Part shown: one piece after another, positions 12,636-24,493 of the stretch
How the letters are laid out: every line of letters starts with the position of its first letter
Numbering within the stretch: position 1 is the first letter of the stretch
Assembly: GCA_029891385.1 (NCBI GenBank)
Contig: CM057235.1
Location: forward strand, 14,250,001 to 14,314,000
DNA: 64,000 bases
From: Erythroxylum novogranatense
Lineage: Eukaryota > Streptophyta > Magnoliopsida > Malpighiales > Erythroxylaceae
Reading direction: 5' to 3'
Notes under the pieces: model-generated
What the model was told of the DNA's origin: nothing
Seen by the model: only the letters and a program-made list of their open reading frames with translations
Database searches by the model: none
Translations under genes and position numbers: made by a program

Positions 12636-12807
12636 GTCACGATCATGGCCAATGAATCACGATCGTGGCATTTAAAATTGGGCTTATGTCACAATTGTGG
12701 GCAACGAGTAACAGTCGTAACCTGGTCTTGTTTAGCTTTTGTCACAATCGTGACCCTAGCTAGGTTGCTTCTATCACGATCGTGACTAGTATGTCACGAT
12801 CATGGCC
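12636..12807. repeat. Array of short palindromes around TCACGATCGTGA
   Basis: Seven imperfect copies of a 12-13 bp palindromic unit occur at about 12637, 12657, 12689, 12710, 12742, 12774 and 12794. Variants are TCACGATCATGG, TCACGATCGTGG, TCACAATTGTGG and TCACGATCGTGAC. Spacing is irregular (about 20-32 bp). Each unit can pair with itself, and units can pair with each other. Confidence 0.8.
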
Positions 12808-14534
12808 TTGACTCCTCTTTTGAACTTTCTCTAAATCTTCTATGATTTTCTTTACCTGATCTTAAACACTAAAAAAATCATTAAAATACCTCAAACACAT
12901 AAAATTAAAACATGACAACATTCTCTAAACCACATAACATTAAAAAACATAAATACATAATCAAAATGACACAATTCTAAACCTAAATATGCACAAATCA
13001 TCTAATTAACAACTAAAAACATACCAAATTATCCACTAAAATATAATGCAAACTACAACTATCACATTTCAATAACACTTGCATCACTAATGTATAAAAA
13101 TTTATCCTTTAATAAAATAAAGTATTATATTTTGCGTATAGATTAACTTAATTTCAAAAGATCACTATGTGATTCCTCTATGAAAGATTAACCAAGTTAT
13201 GAATTGTGTTGGTAGTTTATGTACCAAGCATCTTGCTTAACTCAAATTATTATAACCTTTGAACTAAGTTGCTTTCCCAACCTAATTTAAAAGATTAAAT
13301 AGTATTAGCTTTGATGTTATATAATGGACAAAAAAAAGGAAGATCGTGATCATTGCCTTTTAACCACCCTAATAAATAGGAGCATCGTAACTCTACATTT
13401 CCTATATGGCTTATTAGCTTTATTAATCTCCACAAAATGACTTGACGTGTCCACTATTTAGCAAGAGCTATTGAAAATACTGGAGTTCTTATATGGCTCA
13501 AATAATCTCATATCTCATATCTCATTATCTCAAATCTTCTTCAAGTGAGTTGGTTTAGTAGTTTTTTTTTTTGTCTTAAATCTCATTTTTCCCAATAATT
13601 TCTATAATGAAACTCTTGTGTGATGACTAACTATATATAAACTAAAACTCTACTACAAGCCATTGACAAAGTATTTTCTTTATATATATGGTAAACACGA
13701 CTAAGGAAGATTGGTAACAATTCGTGAACTTAGTGATGGATACATTAGGTATATAAATGTTTTTGTATTTTGAATGATAATTAATTATCTTGTATACATA
13801 TATCATATATAGTATATCAGGTACAATACTATGACTTGGTATTTCTTGTTTCAAATTTTGACAGTTAACTAAAAAACATGTGATTGTAGATAAATGCTTA
13901 TGATTCCATTATTCAAAATATGTTAAAGAACTAAAATTTAAGTTGATGTAACTACTTAGACACTTGAACAAGAGGCTTATAAAAGAAAATGAACTATTGA
14001 AGTTTGAGGTAAATTTATTAGCTTATTAATTTGATATAATAATTTTTTCTTTTGATCACTCATATATTATTTATGATGACATACTTTGGCATTGTTATAT
14101 GATTTCAGGTCCTTGCTATGGAGCATTAATAGTATATCCATCAAGAGTTCGTCAAGAAAGGATAAAAGGTGTAATCTGACTAATGAGGGTAGGAAATGTT
14201 TAGAAACAAAAGATCTAAATTATCGTCATTAGTAACAATAACAAGAGTGCATCATAGGATAGGAATGATGAACGAAGCCTTGTAAAGAAGGAAATTGTGG
14301 ACTTTACAACTTAATAATCAACTAATTAGGCTTATGTGGACATTTAGAGGTGAATAGATTTAATACATGAGTTGTTATAATTTTATTCATGTTTTGTGAC
14401 ACTCTAATGTCCCTAAATAAGATGGAGGTGGGGTATTTAATTATCATAAATATGCTACTTCTGGCCTTTAACATCTAATCATATATAAAAAGTTTGTATA
14501 TTTATATGAAGTTAATATTGCCCGTTACTTATTA
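12808..14534. other. AT-rich intergenic region, no gene seen
   Basis: Low-complexity AT-rich DNA. Open frames of 60-70 aa here have no recognisable composition or motif. Confidence 0.5.
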
Positions 14535-14640
14535 AAACAAAAACAACAACACCCAGTGAGAGTCCCGTTGAGCGTGAGATCTAGGGAGGCTTAGTAATAG
14601 ACAGCCTTACCCCTATTCGGTAGAGAGACTATTTCCGATT
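14535..14640 (-). mobile_element. Au-like SINE, 3' fragment
   Basis: Read on the minus strand this has GGAAATAGTCTCTCTACC, then GGGGTAAGGCTG, a CTCCCTAGATCTCACG block, and a GGGTGTTGTTGTTTTG tail. This order and the (TTG)n tail are characteristic of the 3' half of the Au SINE family found across angiosperms. The 5' tRNA-related head with A and B boxes is missing, so it is truncated. Confidence 0.7.
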
Positions 14641-16099
14641 GTCTAGTACTTATTAAATTTATGGAAATCAAATTAGTACAAGATTAAGCATTTTTGGCAA
14701 TGTATTAATATATATATTTTTTGTGCAATTGAAAACTAGAAACAAATCATGTAATCTTTAGAGACATATAATATATAGGATCTTCACAGCTAATATAGAA
14801 TTTATCGAAATTTATTTTTGTATGAATAGTTATATTATTCATAGGTAGTAAAGATATGTTTTGTATTAAGTTGTGACATACGCATAGTATGATGATATTG
14901 TTTATATAGAGTTGTGGCATTATTTGCATGGATTTGTATGAAGTCATGATATTGTTTATGTAGGCTTATGGAATTGATATATTAAAATAAATATATTGCT
15001 TATTTGTATATGATAAGACTATATTATGCATGTTCATATGGTCTGAATTAGTTTGTAAGTAAGCACCTGTATAACATGTATTAAATGTACTGTATGATAT
15101 TTTATCACGTTTGGTTCATTGACTTATATGTGAATATTTAAGACAAAATCTCATTTTGAGTAAAATATGAAAATATGAGATTGAAGTAGTGATAAGCTAA
15201 TAAGATAAACAACAACTTTGTGGGAAGAAATAAAGATCAGTTAAAACTTAAAAACATCAAAAAATAAAGAAAAATAGAGAATGTAGAAATAGTAGCCAAT
15301 GGATGGTACTGTCATCAGGCGTTGGTCTTACGTTTGATGGGAGAAGTTTAAGAAGCATAAGTAAATTAGTGTCAGTGTGGTACATGTGTTATAAAGATAC
15401 ACAAGAAGCCTAAATATTTTTAAACTAAGACTCTATTATGTAACGTAACTAATAGATACTCTTATGAAGTTTGTTATTATTATTATTTTTAATATAAAGG
15501 GAAAAAGAAACAATGAAGCTAAATGAGTTGAGAAAACAGATTTTCGACAGATCCTCAATAAAGAATCTATGGCACTCTAAAGGTGATACATCAAAATAAG
15601 TGATTTCATACTTGGACGACGAGCCAGTCCGCACATCTGTTACTCTCTCAGAAAATATTTCACTTTGGTTCGTATTTATGGCAACATTGATACAGTACAC
15701 ATTTAACTTTGTTCCAACTGTACACAATGAATGTACTCGTGTGGTCACAAGGACCAAAGGGAAACTTAAGCCTTTATGTTTTACAGGGCGGAGTTGGACC
15801 ATGAAAAAGATTTGGATGCACGAACATTAAACAAACTACAAAATTACTGAACTAATATGATAAAATTACAGCGAAAGTCCTCCAGCAAACAAAGTGGAAC
15901 ACCTATTTCAGAACTTGTTAACAAAGGCAAAAGTACATAACTCCGGGCACAAGGTGGCTGTTCCCGTTTCCGTGTGTTACCCTGTGCCTCTCTCCATCCA
16001 TCCATCCATTAAATGTTAATGAATGGATGAATGAAAAGGAGCACAGGATGGCACATGAAAATGGGCACAGATGAATTGATTCCCATAACTCCACCCTCT
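14641..16099. other. Intergenic region and FATA 3' flank
   Basis: AT-rich to about 15450. A 117-aa minus-strand open frame (15449-15802) overlaps a 76-aa plus-strand frame (15600-15830). Its composition is less AT-biased than its surroundings, but I recognise no family and do not call it a gene. The stretch just downstream of the FATA stop (below 16100) should contain the FATA 3' UTR; it includes a tandem CCAT run (16005-16020). Confidence 0.45.
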
Positions 16100-19094
16100 T
16101 CATCTAGCAGTCTTTTTTCTCCACTCTGTTCTGCCACGGTTAATTTCAAACCCATCACCGGATAATCTTAGCAGGTGCAAAAAGTTGCGACTGCCCTCGT
16201 CGGCTACACTTGCATTCGCAGTCCCATTTGTTCCTTGAATCTCCAAAACCGATTCAGTATTTTCGGCCGATTCTGCACTTGTGAGGGAATCAACTGCATC
16301 ATTGTGTTGGCATTCCCTTCTGTAATCTAGGGTGATCGTTTGCAGTTCATGGGTATCAATAACTTCTTGCGGCATACTCTGTAACAAAGGTAGACACATA
16401 CATTACTTTCCAAGTCTGCCACAACTAATGGTCAGAACAATAAAGAGTAACTATTCCTGAACTACTGTCAGATACTGACCTCTAGGACCCATCCAATGTA
16501 GGTAACGTTATTAACATGTTGATTCATGTCCAGATCTGCTTTTCTAGGCTGCAAATTTCAATAGCAGTGATGGGATATAAGTTTAATCTCCTTTTATGGA
16601 ATAAATTAAAGTTTACATTAACATTTGGTATAATAGGGATATACCAAATTATCTTACCACAAGTCCTAGACTAGAAAACTGAGCAGGATCTTCAAGTTTT
16701 GAAATTTTCATCAGGCTGCTATTGTTTTCCTCTGGAAACGCCAATCTATGAATAAGAAGAATATCAACAAAGAGAAATGTTTTCTAAATTAATATTTGTA
16801 TCAGAGTAACTATCCCCTGAACTCTGACAATTACAATATCATGATTAATAATACGCAAAGTGCCAACTTCATCCTATAAAATTCTTTAACTTCTTGTCGC
16901 CTTGGCTTTAAACTAATCATTAAAGGGCGTCAAAAATCACAAGAAAAAATATATGGTCGTATGTACTTCAAACCGTCAGAAAATCTTACTAATCCATAAC
17001 GACAGCTATACTATTAAATGGTAATAAATCTAGATTTGCAGGAAGAAAACAGCAATATAACGCATATGACTCAGCGTCTTAAACAAACAATTATAAACTG
17101 AATCATTAAGATTCACAATGCACAACAGCTGATACCAAAAAAAAAAAAAAAAAAAGGAACAGCAAGTAAGAAATATATTTTAAAGAAGACAAGGGCTGGT
17201 TGGCAGAAAAGTAACTTTGTACTGGTTGTCCATTACAGTATGCAATAAGTAACAGATGTAGCAACTCCATGTTAAATAGCATAGTGTTACCTGGGCTCTC
17301 GGGGAAAGTAATTGGATAGCTCATCTCGAACATCATCACTTACTTTCTGAAGCCGCCTAGTATCTTGGTTCATCATCACCCACTTACTGAAAATTAGTTT
17401 ACCAACTTCCATAATAAGCCAGAAATCAGAAGAAAAGCGCTAGTGGGACAAATTACAGATAGCAAAACGGAAAATGTTCTATGAGCACAAGAAAAATGAA
17501 TAATAACGTTGATAATATCAAATTTGGAAAAGATCAAGTATCAAGAAAAAATGCAGAGGGTCTAAAAATTGCTAGAGGATCTCCTGTTTGAACTACCACG
17601 GGAACATGAACAGCACATGCTTAGTTCCCTAGCAGAATCAACTTTGATAAAATGGGAGCCATTTGGAGAGCGCTCGTGCATTTGTTAATTTGATTTGGCA
17701 AAGGACCATTTACAATAATACTGATCATGCTATTCCAGTTTTCTCTATATTCCTTCACTAAGGAAAGTATGCACTGCAAAAGGAAAGAAGTCCAAAAGTG
17801 CACCTAGTAGCTCTTCCAATAACCTGGCCAGTAGCGTAGTCCTTAAGAATCCAATCACGTCTTGTCCCAATCCTCCCTTCACTTTGACACCATGTCTCGA
17901 TTTCGATCACATCACTCCTGCACCACATGCCCGTAAATTACAGAGGTAAAGATAAACTGAATGCACAATTAAAAGCACTAACAGAAGAGAATAATGCATA
18001 CCAGGCTGGATACTTGTAAACTTCAATGTGCATACGAGCTGTTACCCATATTAGGTGCAACTTTCTCATGGTCAGGGTAGTTGCAAATCCATCAGTCGAA
18101 AATCCAACACTCTGAGCATGATTGCATCCAACTTCCTACAGGGCAATATCCCAAATTTTGGAATATTAGGAACTCCAAGGCACAATTACATAGATTGCAA
18201 GAGATGTTATTACAAGAGTTAAAACATATGCAAGACACATAACAAATTTAAAGCAAAGAAGTTTCCTGATAGCTGCAGCAAAACCCGTGAAATCAGGATG
18301 TAATCGGGAAGACTTGTTCTTTCCTTTCAGGATAGTTGTTAAAGTGAAAATTCACCGTCAATAAAAAGTGTAAAGCGTGTAAAAGACTTCTTCCCTTCTC
18401 TTCTGGCAAATAAAACCGAGCTAAAACTGCTAACCAATAGAGTATAAAATCTTAAATGAAAGCAGCAGCTAAGTAAGAAACGACAATACCATGCGCGAAT
18501 CAATCCCAAACACCCCATCTTTAAAATTTGAAATGACAGAGGGTCAAAACCAGAATATCAGATATGAAAAGACCTCAAAAATTCACAAGAGCTTTAGTAA
18601 AGGGAAGTCCTGAAGCTCGATACAAGCAACACCTACGCTTGGAAAACAGAACATCAAAGAAAACCGATCCAAATTCCAAATCAAAACGAAACTGAACCGC
18701 ATGCAATAATAAATAAATCGTTTTGAAATGAACCAATTTCATCTTAAAAACACACCTGCAGAAGATTAGCAATGGTCTCGATAGTAGCAGTCTTGTTTAT
18801 CCCAACCTCATAACACCTCACAATAAACTTCTCCTTATACGACAAGCCGTCCTCGGTCAAGCTCCCCAACCGGAGCTGGTTAGCCAAGCTGCCAACCGAC
18901 CCGGAAACGACCCCAACCCCACTAGCCTGTCCTTTGGACACAACAGCTTGAAAGCGAATGGCGGACCTAGTCGCCGTAGAACCGAAGAACACCGTGGCCG
19001 GTCGGCGAATGGGATGGGGATTGCCCAAGAATCTGCATTGTGACAACAATGATTGGTGGACTTGGTCGATGACGTTACAGGAGACCTTCGACAT
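16100..19094 (-). CDS. FATA: Plastid oleoyl-acyl carrier protein thioesterase (FATA), seven exons
   Basis: Minus-strand exons in transcript order: 19094-18756, 18135-18002, 17917-17804, 17386-17291, 16745-16658, 16548-16480, 16378-16100. All introns are GT-AG and the frame closes at TGA, giving 372 residues, the usual length for plant FATA. The enzyme hydrolyses acyl-ACP, mainly oleoyl-ACP, in the plastid stroma, ending fatty acid synthesis and releasing acids for export. Residues 1 to about 60 are Ser/Arg-rich and acid-poor, like a transit peptide. The family block LTEDGLSYKEKFIVRCYEVG follows at the end of exon 1. Hot-dog fold blocks include RKLHLIWVTARMHIEVY, IETWCQSEGRIGTRRDW and KWVMMNQDTRRLQ. 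The proposed catalytic residues are present: Asp264, Asn266 and His268 in LDMNQHVNN, and Glu302 (next to Cys303) in YRRECQ. The start MSKVSCN resembles other FATA starts. No lesion seen. Confidence 0.97.
17137..17155. repeat. A19 homopolymer in FATA intron 4
   Basis: Nineteen consecutive A on the plus strand lie inside the intron between exons 4 and 5 (16746-17290). On the transcribed strand this is a T-run; no coding effect. Confidence 0.9.
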
Positions 19095-19498
19095 TGTCTA
19101 GAAGTAAAATCGAAGGATGTCTCTTATATGGTTGAAACAACGTAGACTGTACGTTTGTGGATGTCGGAGATGGTTTCGTGCTGTGTTTTTCTCTGAAAAG
19201 GGACTAGTTCCTCGGTCTTCGATGGGACCGAGGGGGCGGTGCAGAAGTTTGGGCTTGGTTTTGGAGAAAAATAACGATGACGCCACTGCTTTCGTTGCAT
19301 GTATGTATGACTGGGAACTGTTTAATCCCTTGACGTTTTAACAGCAACAAGTGGAGGAGAAAAAGCAAAACCACGTGCGAGTATGAATGGTTCTCCTACT
19401 AAACTCGAGTTGGACTAAGGATGACAAAATAAACCATAGAAAGCTCAAGGAATATAGATACTCACTCTAACATATGGGTCCTATAGTATAATTCAATC
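19095..19498 (-). promoter_or_regulatory. FATA upstream region with G-box
   Basis: The 5' flank of FATA. CACGTG (19372-19377) is a G-box about 280 bp upstream of the start codon. On the minus strand CCATATAAGAG lies only about 30 bases before the ATG, too close to be the TATA box unless the leader is almost absent. Open frames on both strands at 19098-19341 overlap the leader and show no protein signature. Confidence 0.45.
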
Positions 19499-19754
19499 AG
19501 GGGAGTGTTGGTTGCAGGTATTAAAGGGCTGTTACAGCGAAATTGGGAGGTGGTTCTGCGACATATCGAACGTAAGGAGAATCAGTGCGCTGACAGACTG
19601 ACGACGTGTGCCATTATATTAGCTCTCGGCCTACACCTTCTTAGGGCGCCTCCGGTAGTCGTCCAGGAGCTTCTGCACTAAGATACAGGTGGGGCTTTGT
19701 ACTCCCGTTACATGTGATCAGATTTGTAACCTTTCCTTTGTAATTAAAAAAAAT
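19499..19754 (+). pseudogene. LINE-type RNase H C-terminal fragment
   Basis: A frame ending at TAA (19679-19681) reads IKGLLQRNWEVVLRHIERK, then ENQCADRLTTCA, then LGLHLLRAPPVVVQELL. This pattern (W.V.L.HI.RE.N..AD.LA, then LGLH.L..PP) is the C-terminus of the RNase H domain found in plant L1-type LINEs and related RNase H-like genes. The His and Asp near the end of the RNase H fold are present (RHIERKENQCADRL). The 3' sequence ends in an A-rich run (19745-19754), consistent with a 5'-truncated LINE insertion. No start codon or upstream RT was seen. Confidence 0.7.
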
Positions 19755-22366
19755 ATTAATATTGATTGTCTTCTTATTATCCAATGCAATGAAACTACTT
19801 AGATCACCCACTTAAAGTAATGAATAAGCTTAAAGCAACCAATATGCAAGTAAAATTCAGGCCAGGATTCTCCTTTTCTATGCCTTGAATTTATCTTGTC
19901 CCAATAATATAAGACTAGATATAGGGGCATGTTTCCTCTGTGTTGATGAACATAGGCAAAAAATGATAGGATGTTGCGAATAGTTGGAGAAACAAAATGC
20001 TCTCTTGTTGAACACGATTTGACACATGAGTCTATCTTACTACTATATTAGCCATGCAAAAGGCTTACCTAGAAACATAATGTGATACTATTGGCTATGA
20101 GGAGTAACACGGTACTGTGTTGGAACTATTTTTTTTTTAGTCTTTTTCCCTAAAATCTACCAACTTTGCTCTAACTTGACTCAAATCTTACCAACTTTAT
20201 TCCTTCATTAAGGGACTGAAACAAGACCTAAAATAAAATATAATTCATTTTAAGTACCAAATCTAATAAAAAACATCAAAATATGAACATATGCTCCCTA
20301 AAATTGTGTTAAAAATATAGTAAACTTTAAGCTTATCAAATTCCCTTACAATTAAGAATTGGTTTGTCCTTAAGAAAATCAATTTCATTACTCACAACTT
20401 AAATATGAGGCAATTAAAGGAAAGTGTTTATCATATCAAATATATCCTTCAGGATTCTCCACTATTTATTCAGTTGCAAAGTTCAACAAATTGTTAGATA
20501 TTTAGTTAAGTGCATCAAGGCTTAGTTCAATTCAGTTTACTGTAAAATCTAACTTAGCTCATATAATTCAACTCAAAACATATAGTGAACATTTATAAGA
20601 AAAATGTTTAACATTCAAACATCTTCATAACTCTTATTAAATGATAAGTAAACCAATAAATTTAAACCTTATGATATAAGTTCGTAGTGAATTTTGTAAG
20701 ATAATTTCCCACATTGTTATGGGATATTTCAATATCAATCACATCCAAGTAGAAATAATTATTATATTCAACAAGGGTATGCTTTATAGCCTTAAATATC
20801 TTTAAAATGACTTCATCATCCTCCACCCTAAGGATTAATTTTCCAATATATACATCTATAATTGCTTAGCAGTAGAAAGTAAAGGTCACCTTAAGATTAG
20901 AGCAACCTTTATATCTTCCTCTACATCCAAAACCTAAAAGTGACAGTCTATATTCCTTAATATCTTTCTCCTTTAACTTATTTTCCTTCTCGTTCTCCTT
21001 ATCCTCATCCTTCCACAACAATTACATCCTTCATATGGTCTCTGATTTTTCTGTTACTAGCTCCTTTCCACTCCTTAATATTATTACATTCACACACTCA
21101 TTTGGATTTGGCTCACTATTACTATAAAAAGTACCCAACTTCCTTTCAAATACAAGCTTGGCAAGTTGTCCATTATGCATTCTATGTTGTGGATAAACTT
21201 ATATTGATTTTAGAAGCTAACATCCAATTAAGTAATAAACTAGCCACAAGGTTATTAAGATTTATTTTCTTTTGCTACTACTTTTATTGTTGAAATTAGG
21301 GAGGAGTCATTTTTGTCTACTATCTTTGACTACTCCATATTAAGTTTGGATATTTTCTTTATCTTGAATTGTAGGTGTTGCTATAGGACTTATTCTAAGG
21401 TTAGATTATAATAAAATCAGTTTGCTTCAATTTATGCTTCAAATTGTAAGTTGCTTATCACTCATGATTAAGGTATCCCCTACTATAAATATCACAACTC
21501 ATGACCTACATCGATTGTGCTACCACACTCATTTGGCCAATTTTCTTATGAAGAGCTTACAACTTTGTCTCTGATATTAAGGATGCCGCCTATTTTATGA
21601 TTTGACCTCAGATTCTCTATTAATATTTGCTCATTGCTATGTTCTTATTAAGATATCGTAATTCCTAAAAGTTATTATAAATTGTTATTCCCCCTAACAA
21701 TACGTCATTCAGCTACAGGGTTAGGTAACTCAATTCGATATATAATGTTTGCATCTATATACCTAAGTCAAGACCGTGGTGCAGACACTTTTTTAGTAAT
21801 TCCTTCCATCTCTCATAAATGTCATATAAAAGCTCACCTTCTAACGATTGAAATGAGACAACATTATTCTTGGGCTTGAAAATATATGATGGAGGAAAGT
21901 ATTTTGTTCAAAAATTTCTTAACCAAACTATTCTATATAATGATGGATCCTAGAGGCAATAAATTGAGCCATAATTTAGTTTAATCCATCAATGTGAAAG
22001 GGAAAGTTCTCAATCAAATGTCATTATTTGAAACTCCATTAAGCTTGAATGTGTTATAAATTTCTAAAATATAGCAATTTACATATTAGATCTTTATATT
22101 GTAGACCACTAAATAGCATAAATTACTAAACCATCTAGATCATGTTGGGTTTATTCTCAAAGTATTTTTACCTTAACTCTTGGTATAGCACTACTAAACT
22201 TGGTCCTAGTAAGTGATGGTCTAGTATAATCACCCATTATATGATTCCTTCCTTGCCCACCATAGTGTCCGATAATTGCATTTGAACTCTTAGGTTTCTT
22301 TCTCTCAATTTCTAAAGTAGGGTATGTTTGATTTCTTATTTAGCTCAAGTATACTTTAGGACTATT
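19755..22366. other. Decayed retroelement body, AT-rich
   Basis: Between two diverged direct repeats (19755-19925 and 22752-22970) lies degenerate sequence containing a minus-strand gypsy gag fragment. The rest shows no frame I can assign. Minus-strand purine-rich runs (20970-21010) suggest a former acidic linker. Confidence 0.45.
21766..21965 (-). pseudogene. Ty3/gypsy gag fragment (Athila/Tat-like), broken
   Basis: On the minus strand the translation gives NLLPLGSI then NSLVKKFLNK (21895-21965), followed after a frameshift by VSFQSLEGELLYDIYERWKE and LLKKCLHHGLD (21766-21866). This is the conserved gag core of plant Athila/Tat gypsy elements: a LP.GSI..W.....FL..Y block, then I..F.Q...E.LYE.WERFKELL..CPHHG. 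Stops and a frameshift show it is dead. Confidence 0.7.
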
Positions 22367-22392
22367 TCTCTCTCTCTCTCTCTCTCTCTCTC
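22367..22392. repeat. (TC)n microsatellite
   Basis: An uninterrupted TC dinucleotide run lies just upstream of the SINE fragment. Confidence 0.9.
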
Positions 22393-22417
22393 GCTTTCTC
22401 TCTTTTCATATGGGTCA

Positions 22418-22522
22418 ATTAGAAATAACCTCTCTACTAGTTAGCGGTAAGGTTACGTACTATTGAACCTCCCCAAACCCTGCGTATCAGTAGGATTCAT
22501 ACCAGGTGTTGTTGTTGTTGTT
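22418..22522 (+). mobile_element. Au-like SINE, 3' fragment
   Basis: Plus-strand order is AGAAATAACCTCTCTACTAG, GGTAAGGTTACGTAC, GAACCTCCCCAAACCCTGCG, then a GGTGTTGTTGTTGTTGTT tail. This is the same 3' half as the copy at 14535-14640 in the opposite orientation, with a cleaner (TTG)n tail. The tRNA-like head is lost. Confidence 0.75.
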
Positions 22523-23150
22523 AGTGATACACCAAAGAAACCAAACCTACAATATAACCATAACTATAAGATTAAGAAAATATTGTTCTAGAATAAAATA
22601 AATCAATATAAAAATAAATAAAAGGTTATTAGAATAATAAAATAAAGCTTTTCTAATATTTTAGTTATCCAACACAATAATAAAGAAATCACCTAGGTAA
22701 GTGTACTGACATTTCTTATAACCAAGTGAGTTTAGTGTTACTCCTAAGAAGACTGAAATTGCTAATATCGACTATCTTCTTATTATCTAACCTAATGAAA
22801 CTAGTCATCGGTTTAGAGAAATTAAACAAAACTAATTTAGATCACCAAGTTAAAGTAGTGATTAGGGTTAAAACAAACAATAGATAAATATGATACAATT
22901 TTGGATTCACGTAGAATCTTTCATATGCCCTGATTTTATCTTAACTCAATGATCAATCTTAGTTATTTAGACTAGTAATAATTCTAATTTTGAAACTACA
23001 TTCTCTTTTGAGCAATGTAGCTCATATACTTAAATTGATTAATTGAAACATATTTCTAAACAAAACCTGTACAAATTTATTACTTCACTTTATGAATTTT
23101 TCCATGAAAGATTTAACTCTAACCTATAAGATTTATATGGTCTATCTCTA

Positions 23151-23437
23151 TTAGGCTTGGCAATGGCAAACTAGAGCATGGTCCAAAAATTTATCTTTGA
23201 GCCCAGGCTTGACCCAAAGCCCAATCGAGCCTAGGTTTAAAATATTTTTTAATTAAAAAAAACATCATTTTACTTAAAACGACATCATTTTACCTAAAAT
23301 TTTAGGCTTTAGGACGTGTACCTCAAAGAGTAACACTTTAAAAAAGAAAAAGTTTGAGCATGACCTAAAGCCTAGTCAACTTAGGCTAGAGTCGTTGACT
23401 TCAGGCCTAACCGAAGTGAGCATATTTGGCTACCCCC
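23151..23437. mobile_element. hAT-like MITE, non-autonomous, 287 bp
   Basis: The left end TTAGGCTTGGCAA and the right end (reverse complement GGGGGTAGCCAAA) resemble the TAGGGTTGGCAAA-type terminal repeats of plant hAT MITEs. Flanks are TATCTCTA (23143-23150) and AATCTCTA (23438-23445), 7 of 8 bases identical, which fits the 8-bp target duplication of hAT elements. The interior has the AACGACATCATTTTA and GCCCAGGCTTGACCCAAAGC wording common in this repeat class. No coding capacity. Confidence 0.6.
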
Positions 23438-24360
23438 AATCTCTATGCCCTATACAACTTTCATTGTTCATGTTGTGATCTATTTATACATATAATCTCT
23501 TGATCCTAGTATACTAAATATAAAATTGGATTAGAATGTTGGTAATTTCAATTCAACACAATATAATTATGAACAATTCTCAAGAAAACTAAAATCTTTT
23601 ATTGAATCAAATATTTAATTTAAAACATCAAATCCTAGAGTCCATCCCACTAAGATCTATATCTCAATTAGTCTATAATAAAACAAATAAAAGCCATAAA
23701 GAACAAGAAAGAACACAAGAAAGGCTTTTGAATTCTCTGGATTAAATATTGAATATTCTTAACAAATCTTTATGAATCCTCTTGTTTTTCTATCGAAGAT
23801 TGCTCTTTCCTTAATTATAGCTACTTTACATGGCTCCAAATCAAATTTTAACTCCAAATGTAATATCCAAACAATAGGACTTTGTACATTTCTTATTGTT
23901 TTTTGTGAAGTTGACAACTTACTTACAGCTTAATTCTTTTTAACATTCAAATAATGGTGAATCAAATTAAAAGGCAATATACGATTAAAGAGGAAGCACA
24001 ATAGATATATTACCATATATTTACAACTCACATGGGAAATGAAAGTGGATTTTGACCTAAAACTAAGGGATTAGCACATGGTAGTAGATTTGTTAGAAAA
24101 ATCATGAATGTAGAAGAAGCCTCCTCCTAACATATAATGGGAGAAGGTGAACCAATATGATATAAAGAGATACCACATTTTTTAGTCAAGGAAACTTCAC
24201 AAGAGTGGTTTATAATGATATTATAGTATATAGAGGAACACAAATTGCCAAAATACCAAGGAGAAGTCTAGCACATAAGAGCCAAGTCGTTAGATATACC
24301 TTAATAGACAACTAGCTCTACCATATGTCTTACATTATCACTTAATTTTGTTAAGTTGGG
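23438..24360. other. AT-rich spacer, no gene seen
   Basis: About 0.9 kb without a recognisable frame or repeat boundary. Confidence 0.4.
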
Positions 24361-24493
24361 ATGTTAGATCCTGTCTTCGGAGCCCAACATTCAGAGTCAT
24401 AAAACGTGTGCTTGTACTTGTTACCATGTATGGTTATTCCAATTAACCTTCATTGGTCATCCTCGATTCATCTTCATTCTCTGATACCATAAG
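24361..24493 (-). other. Possible LTR end, short gap and tRNA-iMet primer binding site
   Basis: TTCGGAGCCCAACATTC (about 24378-24394) resembles the LTR tip and post-LTR sequence of element A (CGGGGTCCAACATTTC). About 85 bp later the minus strand carries TGGTATCAGAG (24489-24479), the primer binding site complementary to initiator Met tRNA. It sits 4 bases from the TGTTAGG end of the next LTR remnant. This looks like an element whose internal region is almost entirely deleted. Confidence 0.5.

Larger units (their letters stand above)
19755..22970 (-). repeat. Diverged direct repeats flanking a gag remnant (possible LTR pair)
   Basis: Left copy 19755-19925 and right copy 22752-22970 share, in order, TGTCTTCTTATTATCC-AATGAAACT, TTAGATCACC..TTAAAGTA, and CTATGCC..GATTTATCTT-like blocks. 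The right copy carries an extra ~45 bp. Given the minus-strand gag between them, they may be remnants of the 3' (left) and 5' (right) LTRs of a deleted gypsy element. Neither end nor a target duplication could be fixed. Confidence 0.4.

Noticed and set aside
12422..12785. 119-aa and 61-aa frames on opposite strands
   Set aside because: They lie in a CT-rich repeat leader-like block and run into the palindrome array; no motif.
15449..15802. 117-aa minus-strand open frame with less AT-biased composition
   Set aside because: No recognisable family, no splice context, and an opposite-strand frame overlaps it; left as unassigned sequence.
18744..19341. Frames on both strands upstream of and overlapping FATA exon 1
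   Set aside because: Shadows of exon 1 and its leader.
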